A stretch of 64,000 nucleotides of DNA, taken from assembly GCA_937859515.1 (NCBI GenBank), contig CALMAK010000011.1:1-64000 (forward strand), in the 5' to 3' direction. The notes under the pieces are model-generated. The model saw only the letters and a program-made list of their open reading frames with translations, was not told the DNA's origin and did not search any database. Positions 1 to 8,646 of the stretch are shown piece after piece; the stretch's first letter is position 1, and every line of letters begins with the position of its first letter. This stretch comes from an uncultured Candidatus Saccharibacteria bacterium. GTDB lineage: Bacteria > Patescibacteriota > Saccharimonadia > Saccharimonadales > Saccharimonadaceae. Made by a program: the position numbers and the translations under genes.

Positions 1-2826
1 TCGTATGATCAAGGGTTTTGGGATGGATGGCGAGCTTTTGGCAAGAAGGTTCATTCTGATATCACCAAAGATACCGTCACAAAGGAAAAGCTACAATCAT
101 ACGTTAACGCTGGATCGACGGGTGTTATACCAGGTGAGTCTACCGCCACCCCACCAACAGCCATATCGACACCACCAACCACAGAAGCACCGACCCCGTT
201 GACAGTCACGGCCCCCATCAGTAACGATGCCCCAACAACCATCCAGTTAGAGGCCACCCCCGAGGAAAAAGAGCGCCTTGCTCTCAAGAATCTCAATACT
301 ATGCTGTATGTCGCCAGCTTTCTTTTAATTGGCGCTACTGCTGCGTTTATCGCTGCCAGCGGTACTCCGCCTGAAGTGCGCCTCATTCTACTCTGGATTG
401 CAGCTGGTCTCTTCTACGGCAGTGGCCTAATACTGCACGTACGTAGCAAACGCTTTCAACCAGCCGCGCTGGCGTTTGCTGGAACTGGTCTTGCCATTCT
501 GCCATTCGCTGGGCTTGCGCTCACTATGTTGGCAGATATGCCGGGGCAGATCGCATGGTTTATCACCTCACTCGTAGGTATCATAGCCTATGGTGCCGCG
601 ACACTCGTCTTGCGACATGCGATTGTCGCGTATCTTACGATGGCGTTTGTTCTATCACTGGCAACTGCCAGTACTTCAATGCTACAGCTGCCGCTTGTGT
701 GGGGATTTGTCGTTGTTATGGTCGTCGCATTATTGACACACTTCGTTGCAACGCTATGGCCATCATCGCTACCCGATGTCTTTAAGGCACCCGTAGAACA
801 GACGGGGCAATATGTGACACCTCTCGCGCTTATCGCCAGCCTCACCGCGGCCACAGAGCTGTCATTGAGCGAGTTTACTCTTATTTTCTCAGTTGCAGCA
901 CTGCAATACATCGTCTTCTGGGCACAAAAGCGTACCTATATCAACGAGACGATTGCACGCGCCTTACTTATTATCGCGTTGTCGCTGCTAGGCTTTACGA
1001 TCGACGAAGAGAATGCCTTGTTTATTACGATTTGGCACACGGCACTATTGCTCATTAGTGCCGTCTTCTCGCTCGTTCGGGTACGCACACAGAGTCCCGA
1101 GAATCTGCAACAAGAATCCGCCTGGCTAGCAGTAACACTGGGTGGGTTAGTATGTACACTGGGTGGCTGGATGCAGACCGACATACCCGACATCGGTGTT
1201 ACGATCACCCTAATGCTCGTATCGCTTATTGCTGCTGCCGCAACATTCCGCTTGCGCCACATTAGCTGGGCATATGTGTGTTTGATTGCCTCGGTCATAC
1301 TGCCATTTAGTATTGGAGAGTGGGCAATGAATATCACTTGGTATGAAGATGCTTACCCATGGATATTCCTTGCAGCTTCGTTTGCCGCACTACTAGGTAC
1401 CTCCCTATGCAAAAAAGCAAACAAATCACTGCCCGTGCAACAATTTACTGCCGCAGCCTTTTGGACATATACGATTGTTGCGACAGTAATGGTGTTTGTT
1501 CTCTATGGCTCGCCACTTTCACTGTGGGTCGTATTATTCGCTGCACTTACTGCCATCAGCGCAATTATCTTTTCATACATTCGTAACATTGTCGCCAGTG
1601 AGGCGATTGCCATAGGATATATTGCCCTTGCCATCACGGCTGTCGTATGGAACACTTCTGATATTCATACCTGGCACAGTCTGATTATCGTTGGCACTCT
1701 TTATCTCGTGTTGCTTATCGGTGGACTCGTTCATTCATTGCGTGCCGAAGCTGAACGTACGACATGGATTCTCAGTATCGGACAAGGTGTCGCCTTATTC
1801 TTTGCGCTGGGCATGGCACAAGATGAAACACGACTCGCCGCGGCACTTCTACTATTGGCGACGGCAGTAGGCGCTAGCGTCAGGTACATGGTTACTAAAA
1901 CCTCAACGACGCTTGATCAGCTGTATGCCGTATCAACTGTGCCGTATTTGATACTAGCATGGGCGAGCTCTCTCGCTCTTGCTGAGGGGTGGCAGATTCT
2001 CATCCTTGGAGCTGCAGCAACACTATATTGGGCCATTTCGTATCGAGCTGTACAGCCGTCGATCGCAATCGTGGCGAATGTCGCCGCGCTTGGTGCTGTC
2101 GTAACGCTCTTTTCGTGGATTGATGCACCAGTCGAATGGAGAATATTACTGATTGGCTGGGTCGCCACAGCGTTGCTTACTGCATGGTACGGCATCACTC
2201 TATGGATGAAGGACATTGACCGGGCATGGATTCATATTGCGTCTATTTGGACAATTCTTGCCGCAGCTGCACTGTTATCCATTACGGCAGAGAAAGCCAT
2301 CGCCCTGTCAGCGTGCACAACCCTTATATCACTTGCGGGATTCATTGGTGCACATGGGTATGTTCTGCGCCGCACGACATATTTTGATACCACTATTGCC
2401 GTTGTATCATTTGCCGTGCAAGCAGCTATCTATATTCAATGGCCCGAAACTGCTATTACCGTATATGGTCACATTACCGCCGCGACCATACTGGGGATCG
2501 CTTTATGGCGACGCGCACATGGTCAATCACGCATCACGCATTATTTCCTTGCAGCAGGATCCTTAACGCTTGGCGCAGCCATCAGCGCCTTTACCGAGAA
2601 TGCCGTCTACCAACTCATCTTCCTTGTTGAGCATGTCATCATTCTTGTTATCGGTGGGCTCAAACAATGGCAAAAAGTCGTCTGGTGGGGTGTTGCCTCA
2701 ACGGTGGGTGCGATCCTTTATTTCCTACGCGATTACTTCTTCCTGTGGCTCGCATTCCTGGGCATCGTTCTTATCGCAATTGTTATTTGGCGCCTCAGCG
2801 TCTTAAACAAACCAAAGTCTGAGTAA
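1..2826 (+). CDS. Large polytopic membrane protein, 5' end outside window
   Basis: The frame is open from the first base, so the start lies upstream; the TTG at 199 is not needed as a start. About 941 residues are visible. The first ~45 are soluble, followed by a Thr/Pro-rich linker (about residues 48-70) and a charged segment. The remaining ~850 residues are almost continuous hydrophobic helices, roughly 25 or more membrane spans, with very short loops and a short basic tail. The pattern resembles large multi-span bacterial proteins of the DUF2339/DUF2157 kind, but I see no catalytic motif and assign no function. It ends 20 nt before the methyltransferase gene on the same strand. Confidence 0.8.
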   Translation, partial: SYDQGFWDGWRAFGKKVHSDITKDTVTKEKLQSYVNAGSTGVIPGESTATPPTAISTPPTTEAPTPLTVTAPISNDAPTTIQLEATPEEKERLALKNLNTMLYVASFLLIGATAAFIAASGTPPEVRLILLWIAAGLFYGSGLILHVRSKRFQPAALAFAGTGLAILPFAGLALTMLADMPGQIAWFITSLVGIIAYGAATLVLRHAIVAYLTMAFVLSLATASTSMLQLPLVWGFVVVMVVALLTHFVATLWPSSLPDVFKAPVEQTGQYVTPLALIASLTAATELSLSEFTLIFSVAALQYIVFWAQKRTYINETIARALLIIALSLLGFTIDEENALFITIWHTALLLISAVFSLVRVRTQSPENLQQESAWLAVTLGGLVCTLGGWMQTDIPDIGVTITLMLVSLIAAAATFRLRHISWAYVCLIASVILPFSIGEWAMNITWYEDAYPWIFLAASFAALLGTSLCKKANKSLPVQQFTAAAFWTYTIVATVMVFVLYGSPLSLWVVLFAALTAISAIIFSYIRNIVASEAIAIGYIALAITAVVWNTSDIHTWHSLIIVGTLYLVLLIGGLVHSLRAEAERTTWILSIGQGVALFFALGMAQDETRLAAALLLLATAVGASVRYMVTKTSTTLDQLYAVSTVPYLILAWASSLALAEGWQILILGAAATLYWAISYRAVQPSIAIVANVAALGAVVTLFSWIDAPVEWRILLIGWVATALLTAWYGITLWMKDIDRAWIHIASIWTILAAAALLSITAEKAIALSACTTLISLAGFIGAHGYVLRRTTYFDTTIAVVSFAVQAAIYIQWPETAITVYGHITAATILGIALWRRAHGQSRITHYFLAAGSLTLGAAISAFTENAVYQLIFLVEHVIILVIGGLKQWQKVVWWGVASTVGAILYFLRDYFFLWLAFLGIVLIAIVIWRLSVLNKPKSE

Positions 2827-2846
2827 CAAATGGTACACTGGTACAG

Positions 2847-4148
2847 ATGACTAAAAAATCCTTTCCTGTTGTAACCATAACTCTTGATAAAATCGTTGGC
2901 GGCGGCCAGGCACTTGGCACCATGGAGGATGGGCGCAAATTATTTGTATGGGGTGGACTGCCAGGCGAAACCGTTGAAGTGCAGGTTACCAAAAAGAAGT
3001 CTAATTTTGCCGAAGGTATCGTGACGAACGTCATATCTGCATCAAGCGAACGAGTCTCCCCGCGTGATCCTAATAGCTATCTCAGCACCAGTCCATGGCA
3101 AATTATGGACTTTGGCAGCGAACAACACTACAAGGCCGCATTGATCGAAGAAGCTTTCGAGCTGCACGATATCGTCTTGCCTGACCCAATTACTGTCTAT
3201 ACCGATGGACAGGAGTATCATTATCGCAATAAAGTGGAGTTCAGCTGGTACAGCACGACTGATACCGCATCTGGTGGCGATACACTAGATCTGGCGTTTT
3301 TCCGACGTGGCTCAAAAGGCAAAATCATCGTAAAAGAATGTGCGCTTTTACCGGACTCCATCGTGCACACAGCTCACGCTATCCGAGATGCGCTGCAGGC
3401 TGCACACGTCACTGCCCGACAACTAAAAACACTTTTGATCCGCTACAACCAGGCTGGCGACTGTGTGTGGCAATTGTACGTAAAAGACGAAGATTTTGAC
3501 ACAGCAGCACCTTCACTTGAAAACATTGGCAGTGGTGGGGAAATTATCTTCAGCAACCCAAAAAGTCCGGCTAGTGTTATTACCAAACGTCTGGCATCAT
3601 ATGGAAATATCGTATTAACCGACACCATCCTCGGTATTTCATTTCGTTATGCGACAGAAGGGTTTTTCCAGGTTAATATACCCGTCTACGAACGTGCACT
3701 GCACGACATGAAACAGTGGATTGACGGTGCACGCCCGACTGTTGATCTTTATAGTGGCGTCGGCTCAATTGGCCTCACTATTGGCGGTGATCATACAACC
3801 CTCGTGGAGATCAACGAACATGCTGTCCGTGAAATGCAACGCAACATCAAAGAACTTGCCGTCCGTGCAACACCCGTTCTCGCCGCAAGCGAGAATGCTC
3901 TCGATCATATTACCGGGGACAAGACCATTATCGTTGATCCACCACGAGCCGGTCTCCATGAAGCGGTTATACAACGTCTTCTTGAAACGACACCACAAAG
4001 GATCATCTACCTCAGCTGTAATCCTGTCACCCAGGCTCGCGACGTTGCACGCTTGGCTGAAAAGTATGGCGTCCGTGCGCATCAAGGGTATAACTTCTTC
4101 CCACGCACACCGCATATCGAGCATCTCGTTATCCTCGATCTAAAATAG
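2847..4148 (+). CDS. TrmA/RumA-family RNA m5U methyltransferase
   Basis: SAM-dependent uracil-C5 methyltransferase acting on tRNA or 23S rRNA. Residues 1-60 form a TRAM RNA-binding domain. The Rossmann part has the SAM loop VDLYSGVGSIGL (about 298-310), the DPPRAGL motif (about 362) and the catalytic-cysteine motif YLSCNP (Cys near 390). The C-terminal PRTPHIEHL matches the PHTxHxE motif with the general-base Glu. The cysteine cluster that holds the 4Fe-4S centre in RumA/RlmD is absent after SPR (DPNSYLSTSPW replaces it). RumA and TrmA specificity cannot be told apart here. An extended -10 (TGG then TACACT at 2834-2839) ends 7 nt before the ATG, so the mRNA is probably leaderless. Confidence 0.9.
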   Translation: MTKKSFPVVTITLDKIVGGGQALGTMEDGRKLFVWGGLPGETVEVQVTKKKSNFAEGIVTNVISASSERVSPRDPNSYLSTSPWQIMDFGSEQHYKAALIEEAFELHDIVLPDPITVYTDGQEYHYRNKVEFSWYSTTDTASGGDTLDLAFFRRGSKGKIIVKECALLPDSIVHTAHAIRDALQAAHVTARQLKTLLIRYNQAGDCVWQLYVKDEDFDTAAPSLENIGSGGEIIFSNPKSPASVITKRLASYGNIVLTDTILGISFRYATEGFFQVNIPVYERALHDMKQWIDGARPTVDLYSGVGSIGLTIGGDHTTLVEINEHAVREMQRNIKELAVRATPVLAASENALDHITGDKTIIVDPPRAGLHEAVIQRLLETTPQRIIYLSCNPVTQARDVARLAEKYGVRAHQGYNFFPRTPHIEHLVILDLK

Positions 4149-4184
4149 TTGCACGACATGAAGTAATCAACTACACTAAACCTT

Positions 4185-6233
4185 ATGAAAAGCAAAAGGG
4201 GATTCAGCATCGTTGAGGTATCAGTAGTACTTGTTATTATTGCAATTCTCGCCACCGTAGGAACGTTCTCATATCTATTTATTCAACGCGACGCACGCGA
4301 TAGTCAGCGTCAGGCAAAAGCAACTCTTATCGCAGAGGGGCTTGAAAAGTTCTACGACAAGAATGGAGAATACCCATCTCCCGCTGCACTTACCGGCAAT
4401 ATCTCTGCCAACACTGGCCAAGCCGTAGCCTCTAAGCTAAAGGTTGATCAAGAGACGCTCGTTATGCCAAAGGCACCAAGTGGCATAACTAACTCAATTG
4501 CAACAGCACTGAACGATACCGATGTTCTTGCTTATATCGCAAAAAGCGACATGAACAACACAAGTTGCCAAACGAATGTCGCGGGTGGTTGTGACGAGTT
4601 TACGCTGTCCTACAAAAAGGAGCGTGACAACGAAACGGTTACCATCAAGAGTCGTCATAGTGGACGCGAGGCAGGGTTCGAAACGACACCAGAGGCACCA
4701 AGTCGTCCGACCATCACCGCCACACAGTCAGGCACTAACCTTATTGCAACCTCATCAACGCCAACATGTGAAACTGGACTGACTGCCAAATATAGCTTCC
4801 AAAATAAAGCCGGATCCGGAGCTTGGACGGCCTGGACAGCCTGGCAAACAGGACACACCTGGACACGAACAGGCAATACAAACGCTGTCGTCTACCAATT
4901 CCAGGTGAAGGTTCGCTGCGATAGCGCAAGCAAAGAAGGGAACGAATCAGCCGCAAGCGCACCTGTTTCAGTTACCTATACACATGTTGTCGTTGCGCCT
5001 TCAACACCGACAGTAACAGTATCTGGCTCAACCAGCAGCATCACAGCAACATCATCAACTGTCACATGCCAGACAGGTGAAACGCGACAATACAAGATCG
5101 ATTATCGCATAGGTTCGGGCGCCTGGGATGAAGGCACTTGGGCAACCGGGACTACACGCACCGTTAGTGGCCTATCGCAGGGCAGTGTCTACGGATTCAG
5201 GGCGACGGCACGCTGCATAATGAACTCTGATATTCAAACTTCAGGTACAAGCGCCATAGCAACCTACACCGTACCCGTTGCCGCACCTTCAGGGCTCACT
5301 ATATCTGCAGCAATGTCAGGCTCTGATGCCGTAGGTACTGCAGCAGGCGGAACTTGCGGGACTGGCGCAACTATCGAACGTCAGATCCGCTACCACTCTA
5401 CTAGTACAAGTACTGACGGGACTTGGTCAAGCTACACAAGCGGCGCGACCCGTTCAGTATCGGCCCTGCAGGGTCATAAATACACCTTTCAACAGCAGGC
5501 TCGATGTACCGGCGGCTCAACAAGTAGTGCCTGGGTGACAAGCGGAACCGCTAACACCGTTCGTCCAATTGCAGCACCATCGACACCAACTATTTCAGCG
5601 AGTACGAGCGGCGACACGACAACCTACTCGCGAAATAATATATCATGTCCTACAGGCACAACAACACGCTACCAGTATAAATATCTTGCCGACTATAGTG
5701 GCGGCTATGAGACTGCCTGGTACGGACCAACGACGGGCGTTGCCACTATAGACTGGAACACTCAGAGTCAAGGCTACCAATATAGGGTTCAGATGCAGGC
5801 CCAATGCTATACAGTACACGCTACCAGCGGATGGAGCGGCACAGGAACTGGCAGTTATATTCGTCCCGTCAATCCTCCAGGGCCAATATCCTACACAGGG
5901 CAGCGCATAAACAACCGAACTATTCATATTAGGGGTATCTCGTCATGCGGGCCGGGTGCAAGCTTATACTCACAAGCTGATATCTGGTCTGAAAGTTGGT
6001 CATTTACTCCACGCCCTCCAGATAAGTACGGCTGGTATAGAACCCACTTCGGTAGTTGGTCGCAGAGCTGGAATTACTATGGCACTTCAGTCCTTACGGG
6101 AACTGTGAGCGCAAGTGATATACCTGCAAGTCGAAGATTTGCCGGATCATTCGAAATGCGTTGCGTCAACCAGGTGACAGGGCGACAAAGCGCAACAAAT
6201 GGCTATCAACAAAGCCCTACATACACACTTTAA
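4185..6233 (+). CDS. Modular type IV pilin-like protein with five Cys-paired Ig-like repeats
   Basis: 682 residues. The N-terminus is a class III prepilin signal (basic, then G|FSIVEVSVVLVII with Glu at +5), cut by prepilin peptidase, followed by the pilin helix and a short pilin head with an internal Cys pair near 125-135. From about residue 165 come five beta-rich modules of 90-105 residues, each starting AP(S)xPT or similar. Each has one Cys in an (S/T)C-x-(T/P)G motif near its start and a second in an (A/V/M)(R/Q)C motif near its end, suggesting one disulfide per module. They resemble fibronectin-III or Ig-like folds. It is likely a surface pilus subunit or adhesin. TACACT at 4172-4177 ends 7 nt before the ATG. 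Confidence 0.85.
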   Translation: MKSKRGFSIVEVSVVLVIIAILATVGTFSYLFIQRDARDSQRQAKATLIAEGLEKFYDKNGEYPSPAALTGNISANTGQAVASKLKVDQETLVMPKAPSGITNSIATALNDTDVLAYIAKSDMNNTSCQTNVAGGCDEFTLSYKKERDNETVTIKSRHSGREAGFETTPEAPSRPTITATQSGTNLIATSSTPTCETGLTAKYSFQNKAGSGAWTAWTAWQTGHTWTRTGNTNAVVYQFQVKVRCDSASKEGNESAASAPVSVTYTHVVVAPSTPTVTVSGSTSSITATSSTVTCQTGETRQYKIDYRIGSGAWDEGTWATGTTRTVSGLSQGSVYGFRATARCIMNSDIQTSGTSAIATYTVPVAAPSGLTISAAMSGSDAVGTAAGGTCGTGATIERQIRYHSTSTSTDGTWSSYTSGATRSVSALQGHKYTFQQQARCTGGSTSSAWVTSGTANTVRPIAAPSTPTISASTSGDTTTYSRNNISCPTGTTTRYQYKYLADYSGGYETAWYGPTTGVATIDWNTQSQGYQYRVQMQAQCYTVHATSGWSGTGTGSYIRPVNPPGPISYTGQRINNRTIHIRGISSCGPGASLYSQADIWSESWSFTPRPPDKYGWYRTHFGSWSQSWNYYGTSVLTGTVSASDIPASRRFAGSFEMRCVNQVTGRQSATNGYQQSPTYTL

Positions 6234-6246
6234 GGAGATGAATACT

Positions 6247-6639
6247 GTGAATATTGGAAAAAGAAGTATAACCAAAATAATCATAGCGCTCTCTATTGTA
6301 CTATTATCTGCTGGTGTGGTTTTTGGCGCCTTACTAATCCTGGAAAGTACTGGTGTTATAAAGTCTGGAGAAAACCCCAATGATCAGTCCGCCGTATCAA
6401 AGGAAGACCCTGCCAGAAGAGCGGCATCGTTAGAAGAGCAGGCGTCAGAAGCCTCAGCCAACAATGATTACACCAAGGCAACCAACTTATACGAACAAGC
6501 CGCTGATTTATACCTAGAAAGCAAGGATACAGACGCAGCAGCAAATGCAGCAGCAAATGCAGAAAGCGTAAGACAATCTGCAAAGAAAAGCCCTGAGGTC
6601 CCAGAAGAAGACGTAAAATCTTCTTTACCTAAGAGCTAA
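6247..6639 (+). CDS. Small membrane-anchored Ala-rich helical protein
   Basis: About 130 residues. Residues ~8-32 form one membrane helix. The rest is a charged, Ala/Glu-rich helical domain with TPR-like composition (NNDYTKATNLYEQAADLYLESKD) and a KKSPE tail. I prefer GTG at 6247: the sequence TAAGGAG at 6231-6237, made by the stop codon of the pilin gene plus four bases, is a good Shine-Dalgarno site 9 nt upstream. The ATG at 6238 directly abuts it. Tight coupling to the modular pilin suggests a partner or chaperone role, but no family is recognised. Confidence 0.7.
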   Translation: MNIGKRSITKIIIALSIVLLSAGVVFGALLILESTGVIKSGENPNDQSAVSKEDPARRAASLEEQASEASANNDYTKATNLYEQAADLYLESKDTDAAANAAANAESVRQSAKKSPEVPEEDVKSSLPKS

Positions 6640-6654
6640 TAAAATAAATTAGCT
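6634..6654. terminator. Hairpin between convergent genes
   Basis: A 7-bp A/T-rich stem (6634-6640 with 6648-6654) lies between the converging 6247 and 6649 genes. It could serve both strands. It is weak and lacks a clear T-run. Confidence 0.35.
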
Positions 6655-7137
6655 TGTTCGTATCCGGCGATATGCAAATTTCACTGCAGGGCGCCAACCG
6701 CCTGAGGCGTCACTGTCAAACTGATAGATCGTACCGTTCTTTACTTCGTTAATCTGCACGAGAGCAGGATTATATGGCGCAAGAGTGCGATAGAACGCAA
6801 TATCTGTATCAGATATATGTGTACGACCTGGAAAGACCTCGGCAAACTTCTGTCGACCAATTTCATCGAAATAACTCGGTTTACCTTTCGGAGGCAGATA
6901 CAATTCAGCTTTTAGCCCCATACGTGATACTACCTTCTTGATGTCAGCCAAAACAATGCGTGATTGTGCCTCGATATATACGTACAGCTGTTTTTTCGTC
7001 GTCAAGAACACTGTCGCATGGTCAGTACGATTGATTGGCGTACGCCACAATAGTATCTGCTTAATCTCGGCCGTGACTCCAAACGACGCTTTGCAGGTGC
7101 GCTCTAATGCTAATTGATCAAAAGTTGCACTATCCAT
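6649..7137 (-). CDS. Hypothetical protein, 162 aa
   Basis: Soluble alpha/beta protein without signal or membrane helix. The middle carries LTTKKQLYVYIEAQ and ADIKKVVSRMGLKAELYLPP, a beta-alpha-beta pattern. The C-terminus is basic (FAYRRIRTS). No family is recognised. It is transcribed divergently from the 7190 gene; on its strand a TGG-extended TACAAT (7147-7152) ends 9 nt before the ATG, and its convergent partner is the 6247 gene. Codon use matches the neighbours. Confidence 0.75.
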   Translation of the reverse strand: MDSATFDQLALERTCKASFGVTAEIKQILLWRTPINRTDHATVFLTTKKQLYVYIEAQSRIVLADIKKVVSRMGLKAELYLPPKGKPSYFDEIGRQKFAEVFPGRTHISDTDIAFYRTLAPYNPALVQINEVKNGTIYQFDSDASGGWRPAVKFAYRRIRTS

Positions 7138-7189
7138 ATAGCTATTATTGTACCACTTTGACGCTTTCTGTGTGCTAGACTAGAGACAG

Positions 7190-8563
7190 ATGAACGATCT
7201 TACGGTTATGATTGAGGTAGTTGCTCGCGCCGGAGGAGGTGGATCGAGTGGCGATGGGGGCGGAGGTGAGATAATCGCGCTTATCGGTTATTTCCCTAGC
7301 TACTACCTTGGTAAGCTCATTAAAAAATTACTCCCACGCAAAGCGGAACTCTTCGTTAGCGCCGCATTTGCCACACTTTGTAGCGTCATCCTCCTTATTA
7401 TTGGTGCAGTCGGCGGCTTCAGCGGTACATGGTTTATGATTCTTATTATTATTGGTATCTGGGCAGGATGGGGCGCTGCCTTCTTCGGTGTTATGGATCG
7501 TCTTAAAAAGCGTCAAGCTGCGGCAAGTCAAGCAATCTCTGCCGCTGCACTACAAGATGGCGCCTGGAATGAAGAGGCGCTTCTGGCCCATGCTCGTCAA
7601 GCCTTCCTACAATATCAATACGATTGGTCGACATTCAATACCGCTAACATCAAGACATATACAACACCCCGCTACGGAATGCACAGTAGCCTTCTACTCA
7701 GCGTTCTTCACGAACTTGGACGGACAAACGTCATGGCTCAAGTGCAAATTAAAAACAGCCTCATCGTTGGAATGCATGATGATGCCGATAATTCACGCGA
7801 CACTTTCGAGGTCGCATTTGAGGCTTCGGCACTCGATCAATTAGTCGACAGCAATAACACCGTCTTGTTTAAAGATTCAAAACCTTTCATTGAGTACTGG
7901 CACTTTATCCGCAGTGGCGAGTCATGGCTACTCGACAACATCGTCCAGCATACGCAAAACCTTTCGGCCGCCAATACGTCACTTCGTGCTTTTGCAGAGA
8001 ATAATCATATGTTTTACTCACTCGATATGGGCTGGCTTTTCTTGCCTTCAAAAGGTCTCCTGATGTCGCGTGGTAAATTCGGAACAAGCGATATCAATAA
8101 TCACGTCGTCGGCACCTACAACGAGCGTCTCGTCCAGCTGTATACCTATACGCCCGTGCCACTTAACAACAATAATGCGAGCTGGCTCATTCTGCAGGTC
8201 ACGCTACCAAAATCATACGGCGGCATTATCGTGCAGCAGAATAAGAAAGCCTTCTCGACGACGAGTGTCTACCAAAAAACTCCTAAGGAATATACAAAAT
8301 ACACATTTGAATGGAATGACTTCAACAAGCGATACAGCGTTCATGCCACTGATGCAGACAGACTGGCCGCCTTTGAGCTGATTAACCCTGGGTTCATGGC
8401 ATACCTCTACGATAACGATCCAAGTGTTGGTATCGAAGTGGCCGACAATGTCCTTTACCTATTCAAATATCTTGGCGCACGCACCACGACAACGGTCAAT
8501 CCGCAGGAATACCAGGCGATGATGACAATTGCGTTAAAGGCATTCAAAGAACTGCAACTCTAA
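7190..8563 (+). CDS. Tim44-like-domain membrane protein
   Basis: 457 residues. Residues 14-26 are almost all Gly/Ser/Asp, then come two membrane helices (about 60-105). Residues ~125-260 resemble a Tim44-like domain: helix ALLAHARQAFLQYQYDWSTFN, then strands ending in EYWHFIRSGESWLLDNI. A second globular region of ~190 residues (260-457) is beta-rich and of unknown fold. Tim44-like domains in bacteria are usually membrane-associated, of uncertain role. TGC-extended TAGACT (7176-7181) ends 8 nt before the ATG. It stands alone between divergent and terminated neighbours. Confidence 0.75.
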   Translation: MNDLTVMIEVVARAGGGGSSGDGGGGEIIALIGYFPSYYLGKLIKKLLPRKAELFVSAAFATLCSVILLIIGAVGGFSGTWFMILIIIGIWAGWGAAFFGVMDRLKKRQAAASQAISAAALQDGAWNEEALLAHARQAFLQYQYDWSTFNTANIKTYTTPRYGMHSSLLLSVLHELGRTNVMAQVQIKNSLIVGMHDDADNSRDTFEVAFEASALDQLVDSNNTVLFKDSKPFIEYWHFIRSGESWLLDNIVQHTQNLSAANTSLRAFAENNHMFYSLDMGWLFLPSKGLLMSRGKFGTSDINNHVVGTYNERLVQLYTYTPVPLNNNNASWLILQVTLPKSYGGIIVQQNKKAFSTTSVYQKTPKEYTKYTFEWNDFNKRYSVHATDADRLAAFELINPGFMAYLYDNDPSVGIEVADNVLYLFKYLGARTTTTVNPQEYQAMMTIALKAFKELQL

Positions 8564-8596
8564 TACAATAGCACCGCTGTTGTAAGTCCTCACTCG

Positions 8597-8620
8597 ATCA
8601 AGAAAGCAAGCTCTCTTGAT
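8597..8620 (+). terminator. Hairpin after Tim44-like gene
   Basis: An 11-bp stem with one mismatch and a 2-nt loop (8597-8607 with 8610-8620), followed by a T/C-rich stretch. It is plausible as a weak terminator between 7190 and uvrD-like genes. Confidence 0.4.
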
Positions 8621-8646
8621 TCTCATTTCGTAGTACAATAGTTATA

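Noticed and set aside
199-2826. TTG at 199 as the start of the first gene
   Set aside because: The same frame is open to the window edge with protein-like sequence, so the gene starts upstream.
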